The translations under genes were made by a program, and so were the position numbers. A DNA stretch of 54,317 nucleotides, from IMG/VR virus record IMGVR_UViG_3300043570_002242, positions 1 to 54,317 of that record; one strand, 5' to 3'. Source of the stretch: a virus. Below are positions 22,479-31,234 of this stretch, in pieces. A model generated the notes under the pieces. It searched no databases, had not been told where the DNA came from, and was given only the letters and a program-made list of their open reading frames with translations. Position 1 is the stretch's first letter. Each line of letters starts with the position of its first letter.

Positions 22479-25400
22479 ATGACGGGTACGTTTAAGACTA
22501 AAACAAGAGTCTATACATCACCTGAATTTTTTACCCCGATAACGGGCCGAAAGAGTTTTACAGACGCCGCTATCGACTTTAGACGCGGGCTTATAGAGAA
22601 CTCTTCCATGGCCGTTCTTAATGCTGACCTTTCTGTAAAGGCCGCAATGGGGGCGGGTCTTTCTGCTTCTGCTTCATCCATAGGGCAATCGTCTCAAGGA
22701 ACATCTCCAAATACTGACGGTAAAAAGCGTGTCAACAAAGGCGGCGTTCCGGGGATGGTTGAGGACGAGCGTGGATTTAGGTACATGCCCGATGCAACAT
22801 GGGGTCCAGACAAAGTTCTCAAACTGTTTCCTTCTCCAGAAGAAAGACAGTCTTCTAATAAAGTTCCAAACTTTGGTTTTGTAGACAGAGAACCAATTTT
22901 TACTCCTCAACAGTTTGTTGAACAGATGGAGAAAAAACCCAAAATCAGGATGTCTAAGTACAAAATAAATACACGTACTGGCGAACCCATAGAAGACACT
23001 GAAGTTGAGTTTGACCGAATGAGGTTTGGTAAAACTTTTAAAGTAAACCCAGACATCTCTAACGAAATAGAAGAAGACATATCTGACGAAACATCAGGAG
23101 AAATGCAAGAGAAGAGTCTTGGCTCGACCCTGAAGCAAAGAATGCCAGGTGCAACTATTGCTGGTAGAGCAGCCGCTCGCTTTGGTGTGATTATGGATGA
23201 GCTTGGGAAGATGCGTTGTCCTCCTGGGACTCCAGCGGCAAACCAATTCACTGACATGACAGGTTCTAACTGTTTTGGAATAACTCCAGGAAATATGATT
23301 TCTGAGGCAATCAACCTTGCGCAAAGACTAATTCCATCCGATGATTCAAGACGTACTGATGGTTTTACCAGAGGGGTAGCCAACTTCTTCTTCGACATGG
23401 AGAATGGCATATTTGGCAACAACGTCTGGTATCACCCAGACGGAACCAGAATGAAGCATGGTGAATGGCGTAAGTTCCGTGAAGCTAACGGTGTTGCAAG
23501 AAACGAACGCTGGATGGTCAACGGCGTTGAGCGTGTTTATGCAGAGATTGACGCTCAAGAGGCGCGCTTGACCGACCTTTATCAAAAGCTTGACATTGAT
23601 ACAAGAGACAGCAGAAAAGCAACAAACGAACATCTATACGAGGCGTTTGAAAAACTAGAACAATCAGGCGTTATAACGGCAAAGATTGAAGGCAGGCCTA
23701 CTGAGGCTGATGTTGAAGCAATGATGACTTCACGCCTAAAAAATACCGACGCACACTGGAACACTCGCTCGAATGAAGAAAAAGCACTGTTTCTCAAAAT
23801 TGAAATTCAAAGATATAGAGAGCTTGAGCGTGCGCACCTTGAGGCTTTCCTTGATGAGGTAATCAAAAATCCTGAACACATGAAGTCTATCCGGGCAGTA
23901 AGAATGCATCCAACCGGCAAAGACAGAGCTTCGTATGGCATAGACGGCATAGACAGAAGAACCAATATGCCTTACGGTTCAATCAATATAGACATACCTA
24001 AATCAATGGAATTTGAAGACTCTCTTCTTCCAGCTCTCTCCCCTGATGAAAGACTCAGAATATGGGCAGAAGGAGGGATGTCTGAGGCACTCAGGTCTTC
24101 CACTGTAAAAGATTTCCTTGTTAACTCAAACGCCTATGCCGGTCAGATGATAGCAATGGTCGACGGCGGTCGTGGTCTTGGCCGCCATGATATGAAGCAC
24201 GAGATAGCTCACTCGATTCAGGCTGCAGCCATTTTTGAACACATGAAGAGAGAACTTGATGCTAGGGGTTCTCTTGTTATGAACACCAAGAATGGACCCA
24301 AGACCATTACAAGTGTTGCCGAACTCGATAACGACATGCTTGCTGCATTAATGATAAATGAAAACTATATGGGGATTGACCTCGATTCATTAAAAAGCCT
24401 CCGTTCTAGAGGGGACATTGTTGCGTTGTTGGGGGGTAAATATATTGATGACGTTGACAATCAATATGATGGCAAAAGGCGTGCTGCTGAAATAGGTGCA
24501 GAAATATGGGCACTTCGAAGCGCAGGTTTAATATTCGGAGATGACGTAGACGCGGCTCTTGAGTACATGGACGATGTTGCTTCTGGAAAAATAACAGCAG
24601 ACAGAACAGTTGCAGACAGCGTTCTTACTAGAAGAGTTTACGATGACCATTTAGACGGTACCAGGAGAGTTCGTGAAGCTAGAGAAGCCCGCGAAGCTGC
24701 TGAAGAAGCAGCAAGGCTGGCCGAAAGTGCAGATACTCCAGATGAAGAATTTTTTGATGCTGATACCAGGGCTGCAGAAGACAGGATGTCTGATGCCAGG
24801 GAGGCATATGCTCTAGAAAAACGTGCAGAAGTAAAAACCACAAAAGAACAAGCCAAGACAATGACAGAAGAAGAGATGATTGATTTTCTCTCTTATTCAA
24901 CAGAAGGTTCTGACGCTCTTACGGAAATGCTTGATGCAGCCGGAGAGGCCGGTGAAGAGCCGGACTGGATGAGCGTCATGGATAGGGACACTCTTGATGC
25001 GCAGTCAAAATCCGTAATAGATGAGTGGGTAAAGCGCTTTACAGTTAGAAGAAGTCCTGAAGCCTTAGAAAAACTATTAAATATGGTTGACGACAAGCGT
25101 GAATCAAGAGGAACACTTTCTCCTGAAAAAATAGAAGAACGTCGTCATCGTGAATACCTAGAGGGTGCTACGGAACGAGCAAAGGACTTGGACTTAGAGG
25201 ACCTCGTTGAGTTCTCTTCAAACTGGGAAGAACTTGCTTCATCCGAAGGGATTGAGGCTCCAGAGCGCACTCGTAGAAAAGAAGCACGCGACATGTACAG
25301 GGATGAGTACATCAAGAGAAGAACAGAAGGCCCTGATTCTGTTTCTAGAGAAGATGCCCGCAAAGAGTTTAATGCAAAATTAAAAGAACTGCGCAAGCCA

Positions 25401-26459
25401 AAAACTACTGCTGAACGCAAAAAACGAGACAGGGTTAAGCCAAAGAAGTTCAATAGCCACAAAGGCAAGGATGGGGCACACACTTTTGCCACACAAGAAA
25501 GAGCTCGCCTACTGGAAGGCGCAACAACAGCAGAAAAGATTGCTTTTGTTGAAATGGGCAGTGGTGAAACCGATGTAATAAACATGATGGCCGGCCATTC
25601 TGAAGGAATGGCTTCTGCACGAGCAATACAAAGAAGAAATACTCGCCTTAAAAAAAATGGCATCCTGCCTGATGGCCTCAATCAACACGAGGCTTCAGTA
25701 GAGGAACAAGTAGAAAACTTCTATATTCCACTTCTTGAGCTGATGGATAAATCTTCACTATCTCAGATGGTGGAAATGCACCTAGACGGTAATGAGGATT
25801 CTGGACTATATATAGAAGACCTGCTTAGCGGTAATGCCCCAGAATTTACTATGGGTATAGGCACCGGAACCTTAGTAACAAACAAAACAGATTTTTCTGA
25901 CGGCAAGAAGATAGTAATCCGCGTGCCAGCAGGAAGCAGAGCTTTATTACCTGACTGGTCATATCGTTCCGACTCCGACGACGGAGAACAGAAGATAATG
26001 ATTCCTCCTTCAAAGCTTCACCTTGTTGAGATTCGCGATGATGGAACTGTTGTTCTTGAAGTCGGCGAACAGATGGGAACAGAAGCAACGTTAAAAACTG
26101 CAATAGAAGAAATAGGTCCTGGAAACGGTGGAGCAGGAGATGTTGCCTATAGGACAGGTCTTCAGAAAAAACTAAACAAAGTTGTCGACAAAAGAATCAC
26201 AGAGCGCCGCCGACAGGGGATGTTCGACCCCGATAGTAAGTCTCCAATTGAGGAAGAAAGATTCAGCACAACAGCAGACACTGCTGCAACTGGTGCTGGG
26301 TTTATGCCGGATAGGCCTCCTTCTGCTCCAAGTCGTGCCACCACCGATAGGGGCGACATAGGAACTGGCGACTACGATGACGATTTAAGCCCAGCTGAGC
26401 GCAGATTCCAAAGGGAAGAAAGAAACAGAAGAAGAGGAAACCCAAGACTTTCTTCTGGA
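22479..26459 (+). other. Polyprotein 2 segment 1: large N-terminal region (residues 1-1327)
   Basis: Residues 247-265 form a Cys-pair motif (CPPGTPAANQFTDMTGSNC) that recurs in other proteins of this window. HEIAH at 574-578, preceded by RHDMK, reads as a zincin active site, though the third ligand is not obvious. Residues 740-830 and 950-1050 are long charged helices. Residues about 1110-1165 (GIGTGTLVTNK, IVIRVPAGSRALLPDW, GEQKIMIPPSKLHLVEI) resemble the C-terminal half of VIP2/MuF-type ADP-ribosyltransferases, but I see only part of the catalytic set. Assignments are by eye and tentative. Confidence 0.5.
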
Positions 26460-29400
26460 GCTGATACTGAAAAACTTGTTTCAATATCTGGTCCGCAAGA
26501 TGCTCGCAGGGTTATTGATAGCAACCTGCCAGCATCAGTTAGAACTGAAAAAGAAGCATATACCATTTTGACTGAACTTGCAAAAATGGCTAGGGAAGCC
26601 AAGGCAAAAGGGAAAGACGCTCCTAATTACGATTTTTGCAAAGTTTCTATTCCGGGAACAAACCTATTTTGCGGTGACTCTAAGGGAATTCCTAGAAAAA
26701 AAATGCCTCAGTTTAGTGGGAAGCCAACTCCTGGTTCACCAGCAGATTCAAGACCCAAAGATAAAGATGGCGGGGTCGACGGCACGCAAGACTTTATTAA
26801 ACACATGGAAGGACTGGGAGTAAAAGTCGAAGAAAAAGAAGTTCTTGCGTCAACGTTAAGAGCATCCCAGAATGAACTAGTTGGAGAAAAAGTCGCAGGG
26901 ATGATGACCAATGAGAACTTTGACCCTGCAGGTGAACCAATTTTTGTTAGCCGAGATGGTTATGTTATTGACGGTCATCATAGATGGGCCGCCCAAGTTG
27001 GTCGAGACCTTGAAGACGGAAACCTTGGTGACCTTCCATTAAACGTAAAAGTTGTGGACATGGACATCTTGGAAGTTCTTGAAGAAGCAAACAAATTTGC
27101 TCAAGAGTTTGGTATTGCTCCCAAAACAGCAGGAAACGACGCGGCCCAAAACAGGTTATCTTCTGGTGCCAAATGGGGGCAGATGCCTTCAAACAATCAA
27201 CAACTTGCTCGCCTTCTTGAGCCATCAAATAATGATGGCTTCAACGAAATATACGGCCCTCCACAGACACGCCAAGAAAGAATCACCCAGATGGCTGAGA
27301 TGCAGTCAGAAGTGATGACTTCTCTGCGTGAAATGTTTGACAACGTTCCAGGAGCAGGAGATTCTCTTGGACTTGACCTGAACCACATAGACCCATACCT
27401 TGTTGACTTCATTAAGAATTCTTCAGATGAAGAAATTTATGAACTTATTTCTCAATCCGCAAAAAACCTTCATGAGAGTTTTGACGCACGACCACGAGTG
27501 CGCATGAGGCAAGACGAGCTTGATGGGTTTGCCGCTAGCGGCAGGTACGGAAGAGAAAAATCTTTTAATAACGAGCGTTTCTCTTCTGGTCTTGTAAAAA
27601 AGGGTATAAAAGCAAGGGCCAAAGAACGTGCCATAGAAATAATTGCCGACAGAATTGGCATGGATGAAGACTCACGCGAAGTGGCAGAGATGGTGTTCAA
27701 TACGGCCTCTGCACTCAAGTACGGCCCAGAAGCAGCACTTACTCGCTTGGCTATAGACCTCGGAAGAAGAGGAAGCAGAGAACTTGCAGAAAAAACCGTA
27801 GAAGAACTTGTTAAGCGAGGAAAAATAACCGACGAACAAGCAAAATCTATTCTTTCAAAACTGGACAAGGTTGCACCAGAAGGACTTCCAGAACCATTAA
27901 AGCGCGGTGTTGGAAGAGCAGCAAGAGCAACAGCAGATGCTATTGATACTCCAGAGAACAGAGAGCGCTTAGAAAATGCCCGTGAAGCAGTCGGAGAAGC
28001 CGCTGGAAGAGCGAGAGAAGCGGTTGGTGAAGGTGCCCGCAATATTGCTGAGCGTGGCCGTGAGAGGCTTAGGAAGCTCCGTGAAAGAGACGATGCCGGA
28101 AGTCTACCTTCTGCACCGGAAGATGTACCGTTTGGTGATTTTGACCCAGCAGATGCTCCCGTAGGAAGACTTGCTAGCGGAAGAAGATTGGATAGAAGAG
28201 TTTCTGGTTCGGATAATGGTCGCGAACGCATTATGGAAGGCGCAAACGTAACTCGCACCCGCCTAAGTAGTGGTGAGACGCCAAAGATAGACAAGCCGAA
28301 GAAGCCAAGCAGGCCAAGAGACCCCGACAACGGACCAATGACTGGAAAGTTCATTGACATATTCCGTGGCGTTAAGTCATATCAAGAAATGCTTGACAGA
28401 TATAACGAGCAAGAAGTTATTTTCTTTGACTACGAGACAACAGGTTTTAGCCCTACGGACGATAGGCCTGTTCAGATTGGTGCAGTAAAAATGAAGGGCG
28501 GGAAAGTCGTTGAAAGATTCAATGTTTTTGTTAACCCCGAAAAAGAACTTAGCGACTGGTCAAAGGAAAATCTACTTAATGCTGACGGTAAACCTCTAAC
28601 CAACGACTGGTTATCAGGTCAATCTTCAGTCAACGAAGGCCACCAGCAGCTTATTGACTTCTTTGGCCCTGATGCCCTCCTTGGTGGACAGTACACGCCT
28701 TTTGACCTTGGCTTCCTTGAAGAGTCACTAAAGAACGCAGGAATTGAGTGGACCCCTGCTGGAGTCATAGACAGCAAGGCCCTTGCTGATGAACTTCTTC
28801 CAAGATGGACAGCAGATGGCGGAGATGGTCCTTTTGCTCTTAACCCAGATGGCACAAAGTACGCAACAAATAGCCTTGGACCGCTTTCTGATTATCTTGA
28901 AGTCGAACTGACAGCATGGCATACAGCAGACGCAGACTCTGAAGCGTCAGCAATGATTGTCCAAAAGATACTTGAGCGTGCAGCAGAAAGAGAAGACACT
29001 CCAAAACATCTTCTTGATGTTGACAACCTTCCATCTGTTGTTGCTGAACGCAGGGCTAGACACAAGCTCGACATGGACAAGTACTTTGCCGACCTAAAGC
29101 AGTACAAGGTTGACAATGAAGCATACGAAGCTTCTCAAACCGGAGAAAGACTTTCTTCGGGAGCAACCATGGATGACAAACTAGGGAAGACTGTCGGTAT
29201 TGACGAACTTCTTGCCGACCCAACAATGGCTGAAGAATTACGCAAAAGAAGCGCGGACATAAAAGCACTTTCTGACAGGGAAAGAGCACAAAGATTTACC
29301 GACCCTAACGACCCAGACTCTATCTATGTAATTCACTTTGGAGCGAGCCAATTAGAAGGCGGCCAAATAGACCCTGCTCGTTCGCGAGGGCAGGTGGGTT

Positions 29401-31232
29401 CAAACGTCCCTGCGGCAGGAAATACACGTTTGGTAAATGACCAGACAGCCAGATATATGGTTGGATTACGCAATACCGCAAGACGAGACCTGTCTATTCT
29501 GGAAGAAATAAAACGTCAAATGGAGACTGATGGAGTTGTTGACTTTGAGGCGATAGCAAGAACAGACCCGAAAGACTCCATGAGGGCGGGAAGAGCAAAA
29601 ATATTGCTTGGTGTTAAACGTACTGACCGTGACTACGAGCGTTCAACGTTCACGCCTCCTTACTGGAACCCTGAAAATTTTGACGCTCAAATCGCAAGCG
29701 AAAACAGAACCCTATCTAGTCTTGACAAGGTTGCCGACCAGTTAATTGCAGACGACTACCAGTACACGAGTACATACAGGGCTTCTGGATTACGAGATTT
29801 ACGGAGCTCTTACGGAGGGAGGTACGCAGAAGGCGGCTCTACAGAATGGGGCGACAACTCGCCGCGCTCGTCAACTACCGGTATTCACATATTAAAAGTA
29901 AAAGTAGGCGACAACGCGATTGAGCAAAATAGCGTTGGAGAAACTCACCTTGTTGGTAAACACACCCCAGTTGCTTCACTTGTCGTGAGGGCAGATGATT
30001 ATGATGATAATCCTGCTAATGACACATGGACCGGATGGATGGATATGGCGATTGAGGCCGACATCAAGAAAGGGTCAGGTGAGAGGCTTTCTTCCGGTGC
30101 AACAGGACGTTCCCCAGGACTAAAAACAAACCGCGACAGACCCATGAGTGAATACGGAATGGACTGGAAGCCTGAGTATTCAGATAAAGAGTGGGTCAAG
30201 CCAGCAAAAAATTGGGAAGGATGGGATGATGTCCCTGTTACTGAAGTTGACTTGTCTTCAGAAATCCGCCCAACAGAGTCACATCTTAAAGGTTCCTCTA
30301 TAGACAAAGTCGTATCTGGAGAAGAAGCTTTCAGAGATGGCTACCATCCAAACGTAATCATAGATACCGATGGCAAGATGTACGTATCTGACGGACATAA
30401 CAGAGTTGCAATGCACCGCGCTCTTGGCAATGAAAAGATGACAGCAAGAGTTATCGACCTCCGTACACAAGATGCTCCATGGGGAGACAAGACTCCGAAT
30501 ACAGCCGAAACAAGACTTTCTAGCGGAGAAGGCCCACGGTCAGGAAAGCCAAAACGAGCAAAAATGTACAAGGGCTACACATTAAACGAACCAGCCAACC
30601 CAACTCCAAAACCAGGCGAATACCCAGACGACGTGGTGGAAGCAGCTACCAAGCAAAGGGCAAAAATAGCAGAGGTAGAAGCGGAAATCACCAAGCTTCT
30701 TATTGACCTTGCCGACAAGAACAAAGCACAGATGGAAGGTCTTGACTTTAGGATGAAAGCCCTCAACTCGCTAATGCGCAAGATAGCCGCAGAAAAAGAC
30801 AGCGAGCACGGTGGAGACGCACAAAAAGCAGCAGAAGCGATGTCTGACGTAGTTAGATACACAATGTCCTACGAGCCAGACGACTACGTTGCCGGCGTCA
30901 AGGACGTTATTGCTCAAATGCAAAAACTCGGGTATGACCTGAGGGTAAAAAATTACTGGGAAGCCGACGACCCGTATCAGGGAATCAACGTCGCGGCAAT
31001 TCACCCTAACGGAACAAAATTTGAACTTCAGTTCCACACTCCTCAGTCTGTTGCCGATAAAGAGAAGATTCACGCAATCTACGAAGATTACAGAACCGAA
31101 AAAGACTACCTAAAGCGTCTGGTTATGTACCGAAAAATGGTAAATTTAGCTAACAAGATTGGCGTCCCAATTCCACCAGATGAGCTTATGAAAATCGGCA
31201 TCATCAAAACGCAACCATTTACACCGAGGTAA
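22479..31232 (+). CDS. Giant polyprotein 2: ParB-like, DnaQ, RelA/SpoT-like and peptidase-like domains
   Basis: The ATG lies 17 bases after the previous stop with AAGGA upstream, and gives 2917 residues. Seven exact R-(L/F)-S-S-G motifs start at residues 1323, 1559, 1700, 1928, 2224, 2536 and 2679, plus RLASG at 1897. The first 1322 residues are uninterrupted by the motif. Recognisable parts are an HEIAH metallopeptidase-like motif at 574-578, an ART-like region near 1110-1165, a ParB-like domain near 1498, a DEDDh exonuclease at 1980-2155, a second ParB-like domain near 2638 and a RelA/SpoT-like C-terminus. Unlike polyprotein 1 it has no protease of its own, so processing would be in trans. 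It shares domain types with known polyvalent proteins. Confidence 0.9.
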   Translation: MTGTFKTKTRVYTSPEFFTPITGRKSFTDAAIDFRRGLIENSSMAVLNADLSVKAAMGAGLSASASSIGQSSQGTSPNTDGKKRVNKGGVPGMVEDERGFRYMPDATWGPDKVLKLFPSPEERQSSNKVPNFGFVDREPIFTPQQFVEQMEKKPKIRMSKYKINTRTGEPIEDTEVEFDRMRFGKTFKVNPDISNEIEEDISDETSGEMQEKSLGSTLKQRMPGATIAGRAAARFGVIMDELGKMRCPPGTPAANQFTDMTGSNCFGITPGNMISEAINLAQRLIPSDDSRRTDGFTRGVANFFFDMENGIFGNNVWYHPDGTRMKHGEWRKFREANGVARNERWMVNGVERVYAEIDAQEARLTDLYQKLDIDTRDSRKATNEHLYEAFEKLEQSGVITAKIEGRPTEADVEAMMTSRLKNTDAHWNTRSNEEKALFLKIEIQRYRELERAHLEAFLDEVIKNPEHMKSIRAVRMHPTGKDRASYGIDGIDRRTNMPYGSINIDIPKSMEFEDSLLPALSPDERLRIWAEGGMSEALRSSTVKDFLVNSNAYAGQMIAMVDGGRGLGRHDMKHEIAHSIQAAAIFEHMKRELDARGSLVMNTKNGPKTITSVAELDNDMLAALMINENYMGIDLDSLKSLRSRGDIVALLGGKYIDDVDNQYDGKRRAAEIGAEIWALRSAGLIFGDDVDAALEYMDDVASGKITADRTVADSVLTRRVYDDHLDGTRRVREAREAREAAEEAARLAESADTPDEEFFDADTRAAEDRMSDAREAYALEKRAEVKTTKEQAKTMTEEEMIDFLSYSTEGSDALTEMLDAAGEAGEEPDWMSVMDRDTLDAQSKSVIDEWVKRFTVRRSPEALEKLLNMVDDKRESRGTLSPEKIEERRHREYLEGATERAKDLDLEDLVEFSSNWEELASSEGIEAPERTRRKEARDMYRDEYIKRRTEGPDSVSREDARKEFNAKLKELRKPKTTAERKKRDRVKPKKFNSHKGKDGAHTFATQERARLLEGATTAEKIAFVEMGSGETDVINMMAGHSEGMASARAIQRRNTRLKKNGILPDGLNQHEASVEEQVENFYIPLLELMDKSSLSQMVEMHLDGNEDSGLYIEDLLSGNAPEFTMGIGTGTLVTNKTDFSDGKKIVIRVPAGSRALLPDWSYRSDSDDGEQKIMIPPSKLHLVEIRDDGTVVLEVGEQMGTEATLKTAIEEIGPGNGGAGDVAYRTGLQKKLNKVVDKRITERRRQGMFDPDSKSPIEEERFSTTADTAATGAGFMPDRPPSAPSRATTDRGDIGTGDYDDDLSPAERRFQREERNRRRGNPRLSSGADTEKLVSISGPQDARRVIDSNLPASVRTEKEAYTILTELAKMAREAKAKGKDAPNYDFCKVSIPGTNLFCGDSKGIPRKKMPQFSGKPTPGSPADSRPKDKDGGVDGTQDFIKHMEGLGVKVEEKEVLASTLRASQNELVGEKVAGMMTNENFDPAGEPIFVSRDGYVIDGHHRWAAQVGRDLEDGNLGDLPLNVKVVDMDILEVLEEANKFAQEFGIAPKTAGNDAAQNRLSSGAKWGQMPSNNQQLARLLEPSNNDGFNEIYGPPQTRQERITQMAEMQSEVMTSLREMFDNVPGAGDSLGLDLNHIDPYLVDFIKNSSDEEIYELISQSAKNLHESFDARPRVRMRQDELDGFAASGRYGREKSFNNERFSSGLVKKGIKARAKERAIEIIADRIGMDEDSREVAEMVFNTASALKYGPEAALTRLAIDLGRRGSRELAEKTVEELVKRGKITDEQAKSILSKLDKVAPEGLPEPLKRGVGRAARATADAIDTPENRERLENAREAVGEAAGRAREAVGEGARNIAERGRERLRKLRERDDAGSLPSAPEDVPFGDFDPADAPVGRLASGRRLDRRVSGSDNGRERIMEGANVTRTRLSSGETPKIDKPKKPSRPRDPDNGPMTGKFIDIFRGVKSYQEMLDRYNEQEVIFFDYETTGFSPTDDRPVQIGAVKMKGGKVVERFNVFVNPEKELSDWSKENLLNADGKPLTNDWLSGQSSVNEGHQQLIDFFGPDALLGGQYTPFDLGFLEESLKNAGIEWTPAGVIDSKALADELLPRWTADGGDGPFALNPDGTKYATNSLGPLSDYLEVELTAWHTADADSEASAMIVQKILERAAEREDTPKHLLDVDNLPSVVAERRARHKLDMDKYFADLKQYKVDNEAYEASQTGERLSSGATMDDKLGKTVGIDELLADPTMAEELRKRSADIKALSDRERAQRFTDPNDPDSIYVIHFGASQLEGGQIDPARSRGQVGSNVPAAGNTRLVNDQTARYMVGLRNTARRDLSILEEIKRQMETDGVVDFEAIARTDPKDSMRAGRAKILLGVKRTDRDYERSTFTPPYWNPENFDAQIASENRTLSSLDKVADQLIADDYQYTSTYRASGLRDLRSSYGGRYAEGGSTEWGDNSPRSSTTGIHILKVKVGDNAIEQNSVGETHLVGKHTPVASLVVRADDYDDNPANDTWTGWMDMAIEADIKKGSGERLSSGATGRSPGLKTNRDRPMSEYGMDWKPEYSDKEWVKPAKNWEGWDDVPVTEVDLSSEIRPTESHLKGSSIDKVVSGEEAFRDGYHPNVIIDTDGKMYVSDGHNRVAMHRALGNEKMTARVIDLRTQDAPWGDKTPNTAETRLSSGEGPRSGKPKRAKMYKGYTLNEPANPTPKPGEYPDDVVEAATKQRAKIAEVEAEITKLLIDLADKNKAQMEGLDFRMKALNSLMRKIAAEKDSEHGGDAQKAAEAMSDVVRYTMSYEPDDYVAGVKDVIAQMQKLGYDLRVKNYWEADDPYQGINVAAIHPNGTKFELQFHTPQSVADKEKIHAIYEDYRTEKDYLKRLVMYRKMVNLANKIGVPIPPDELMKIGIIKTQPFTPR
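26460..27167 (+). other. Polyprotein 2 segment 2: ParB-like domain (residues 1328-1563)
   Basis: The segment starts with a helical part and the Cys-pair motif CKVSIPGTNLFCGDSKGIPR (Cys1387 first). The ParB/sulfiredoxin-like fold follows, with GYVIDGHHRWAAQ around Asp1498. The DGHHR motif is the nucleotide-binding or nuclease signature of this fold. ParB-like domains of polyvalent proteins are thought to act as nucleases or NTPases in conflict. Confidence 0.75.
27168..27590 (+). other. Polyprotein 2 segment 3 (residues 1564-1704)
   Basis: A 141-residue helical segment (QTRQERITQMAEMQSEVMTS, then DLNHIDPYLVDFIKN) ending in NERFSSG. No family is recognised. Confidence 0.45.
27591..28181 (+). 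other. Polyprotein 2 segment 4: Ala/Arg/Glu-rich helical segment (residues 1705-1901)
   Basis: Long amphipathic helices rich in Ala, Arg and Glu fill the segment, including two near repeats of REAVGEAAGRA / REAVGEGARNI near residues 1840-1860. It ends in the variant RLASG. A DNA-coating or membrane-active helical peptide is possible from composition; nothing is proved. Confidence 0.45.
28182..28274 (+). other. Polyprotein 2 segment 5: 31-residue basic peptide (residues 1902-1932)
   Basis: A short Arg-rich peptide between RLASG and RLSSG (RRLDRRVSGSDNGRER and on). It resembles the short basic segments 13 and 16 of polyprotein 1, so short basic spacers appear in both giant proteins. Confidence 0.4.
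28275..29162 (+). other. Polyprotein 2 segment 6: DnaQ-like DEDDh exonuclease (residues 1933-2228)
   Basis: Exo I is Asp1984 and Glu1986 (FFDYETTG), with VQIGAV and a long strand following. Exo II is the GGQYTPFDLGFL region, and exo III is His2148 with Asp2153 (WHTADADS). This is the complete DEDDh set of 3'-5' exonucleases. A basic linker with KKPSRPRD precedes it. The domain fills its inter-motif segment, as the helicase does in polyprotein 1. Confidence 0.85.
29163..30098 (+). other. Polyprotein 2 segment 7: unassigned, possible ADP-ribosyltransferase-like fold (residues 2229-2540)
   Basis: A 312-residue globular segment. SIYVIHFGASQLEGGQIDP near residue 2285 and a later strand GIHILKVKVGDNAI resemble the start and middle of ART-like folds, but I cannot find a convincing catalytic Glu motif. 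The alternative is an unrelated alpha-beta fold. Confidence 0.35.
30099..30527 (+). other. Polyprotein 2 segment 8: second ParB-like domain (residues 2541-2683)
   Basis: The segment contains PNVIIDTDGKMYVSDGHNRV followed by AMHRALG. SDGHNR (Asp2638) is the ParB/sulfiredoxin signature, like DGHHR of segment 2. It is compact, about 140 residues, and ends in ETRLSSG. Confidence 0.7.
30528..31232 (+). other. Polyprotein 2 segment 9: RelA/SpoT-like domain (residues 2684-2917)
   Basis: The C-terminal segment has a helical first half with DVVRYTMSYEPDDYVAGVKD. Then come VKNYWEADDPYQGINVAAI and FELQFHTPQS (Glu2849, His2853), which follow the RelA/SpoT nucleotidyltransferase pattern of a substrate loop followed by E-x-Q-x-x-T. 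Such domains make alarmone-like nucleotides or pyrophosphorylate RNA. Whether the active site is intact I cannot say from sequence alone. Confidence 0.6.
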
Positions 31233-31234
31233 TC

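Larger units (their letters stand above)
26445..30527 (+). repeat. Series of R-(L/F)-S-S-G motifs in polyprotein 2
   Basis: Motifs start at 26445, 27153, 27576, 28167 (RLASG), 28260, 29148, 30084 and 30513. Codon choice varies strongly: the copy at 28260 is CGC CTA AGT AGT GGT while that at 26445 is AGA CTT TCT TCT GGA. They fall in linkers between the ParB-like, exonuclease, second ParB-like and RelA/SpoT-like domains. Confidence 0.85.

Noticed and set aside
27470-28360. 296-residue minus-strand frame inside polyprotein 2
   Set aside because: Its Ser/Ala/Leu-rich product is the complement of Glu/Arg/Ala codons of the plus-strand gene and it has no ribosome site.
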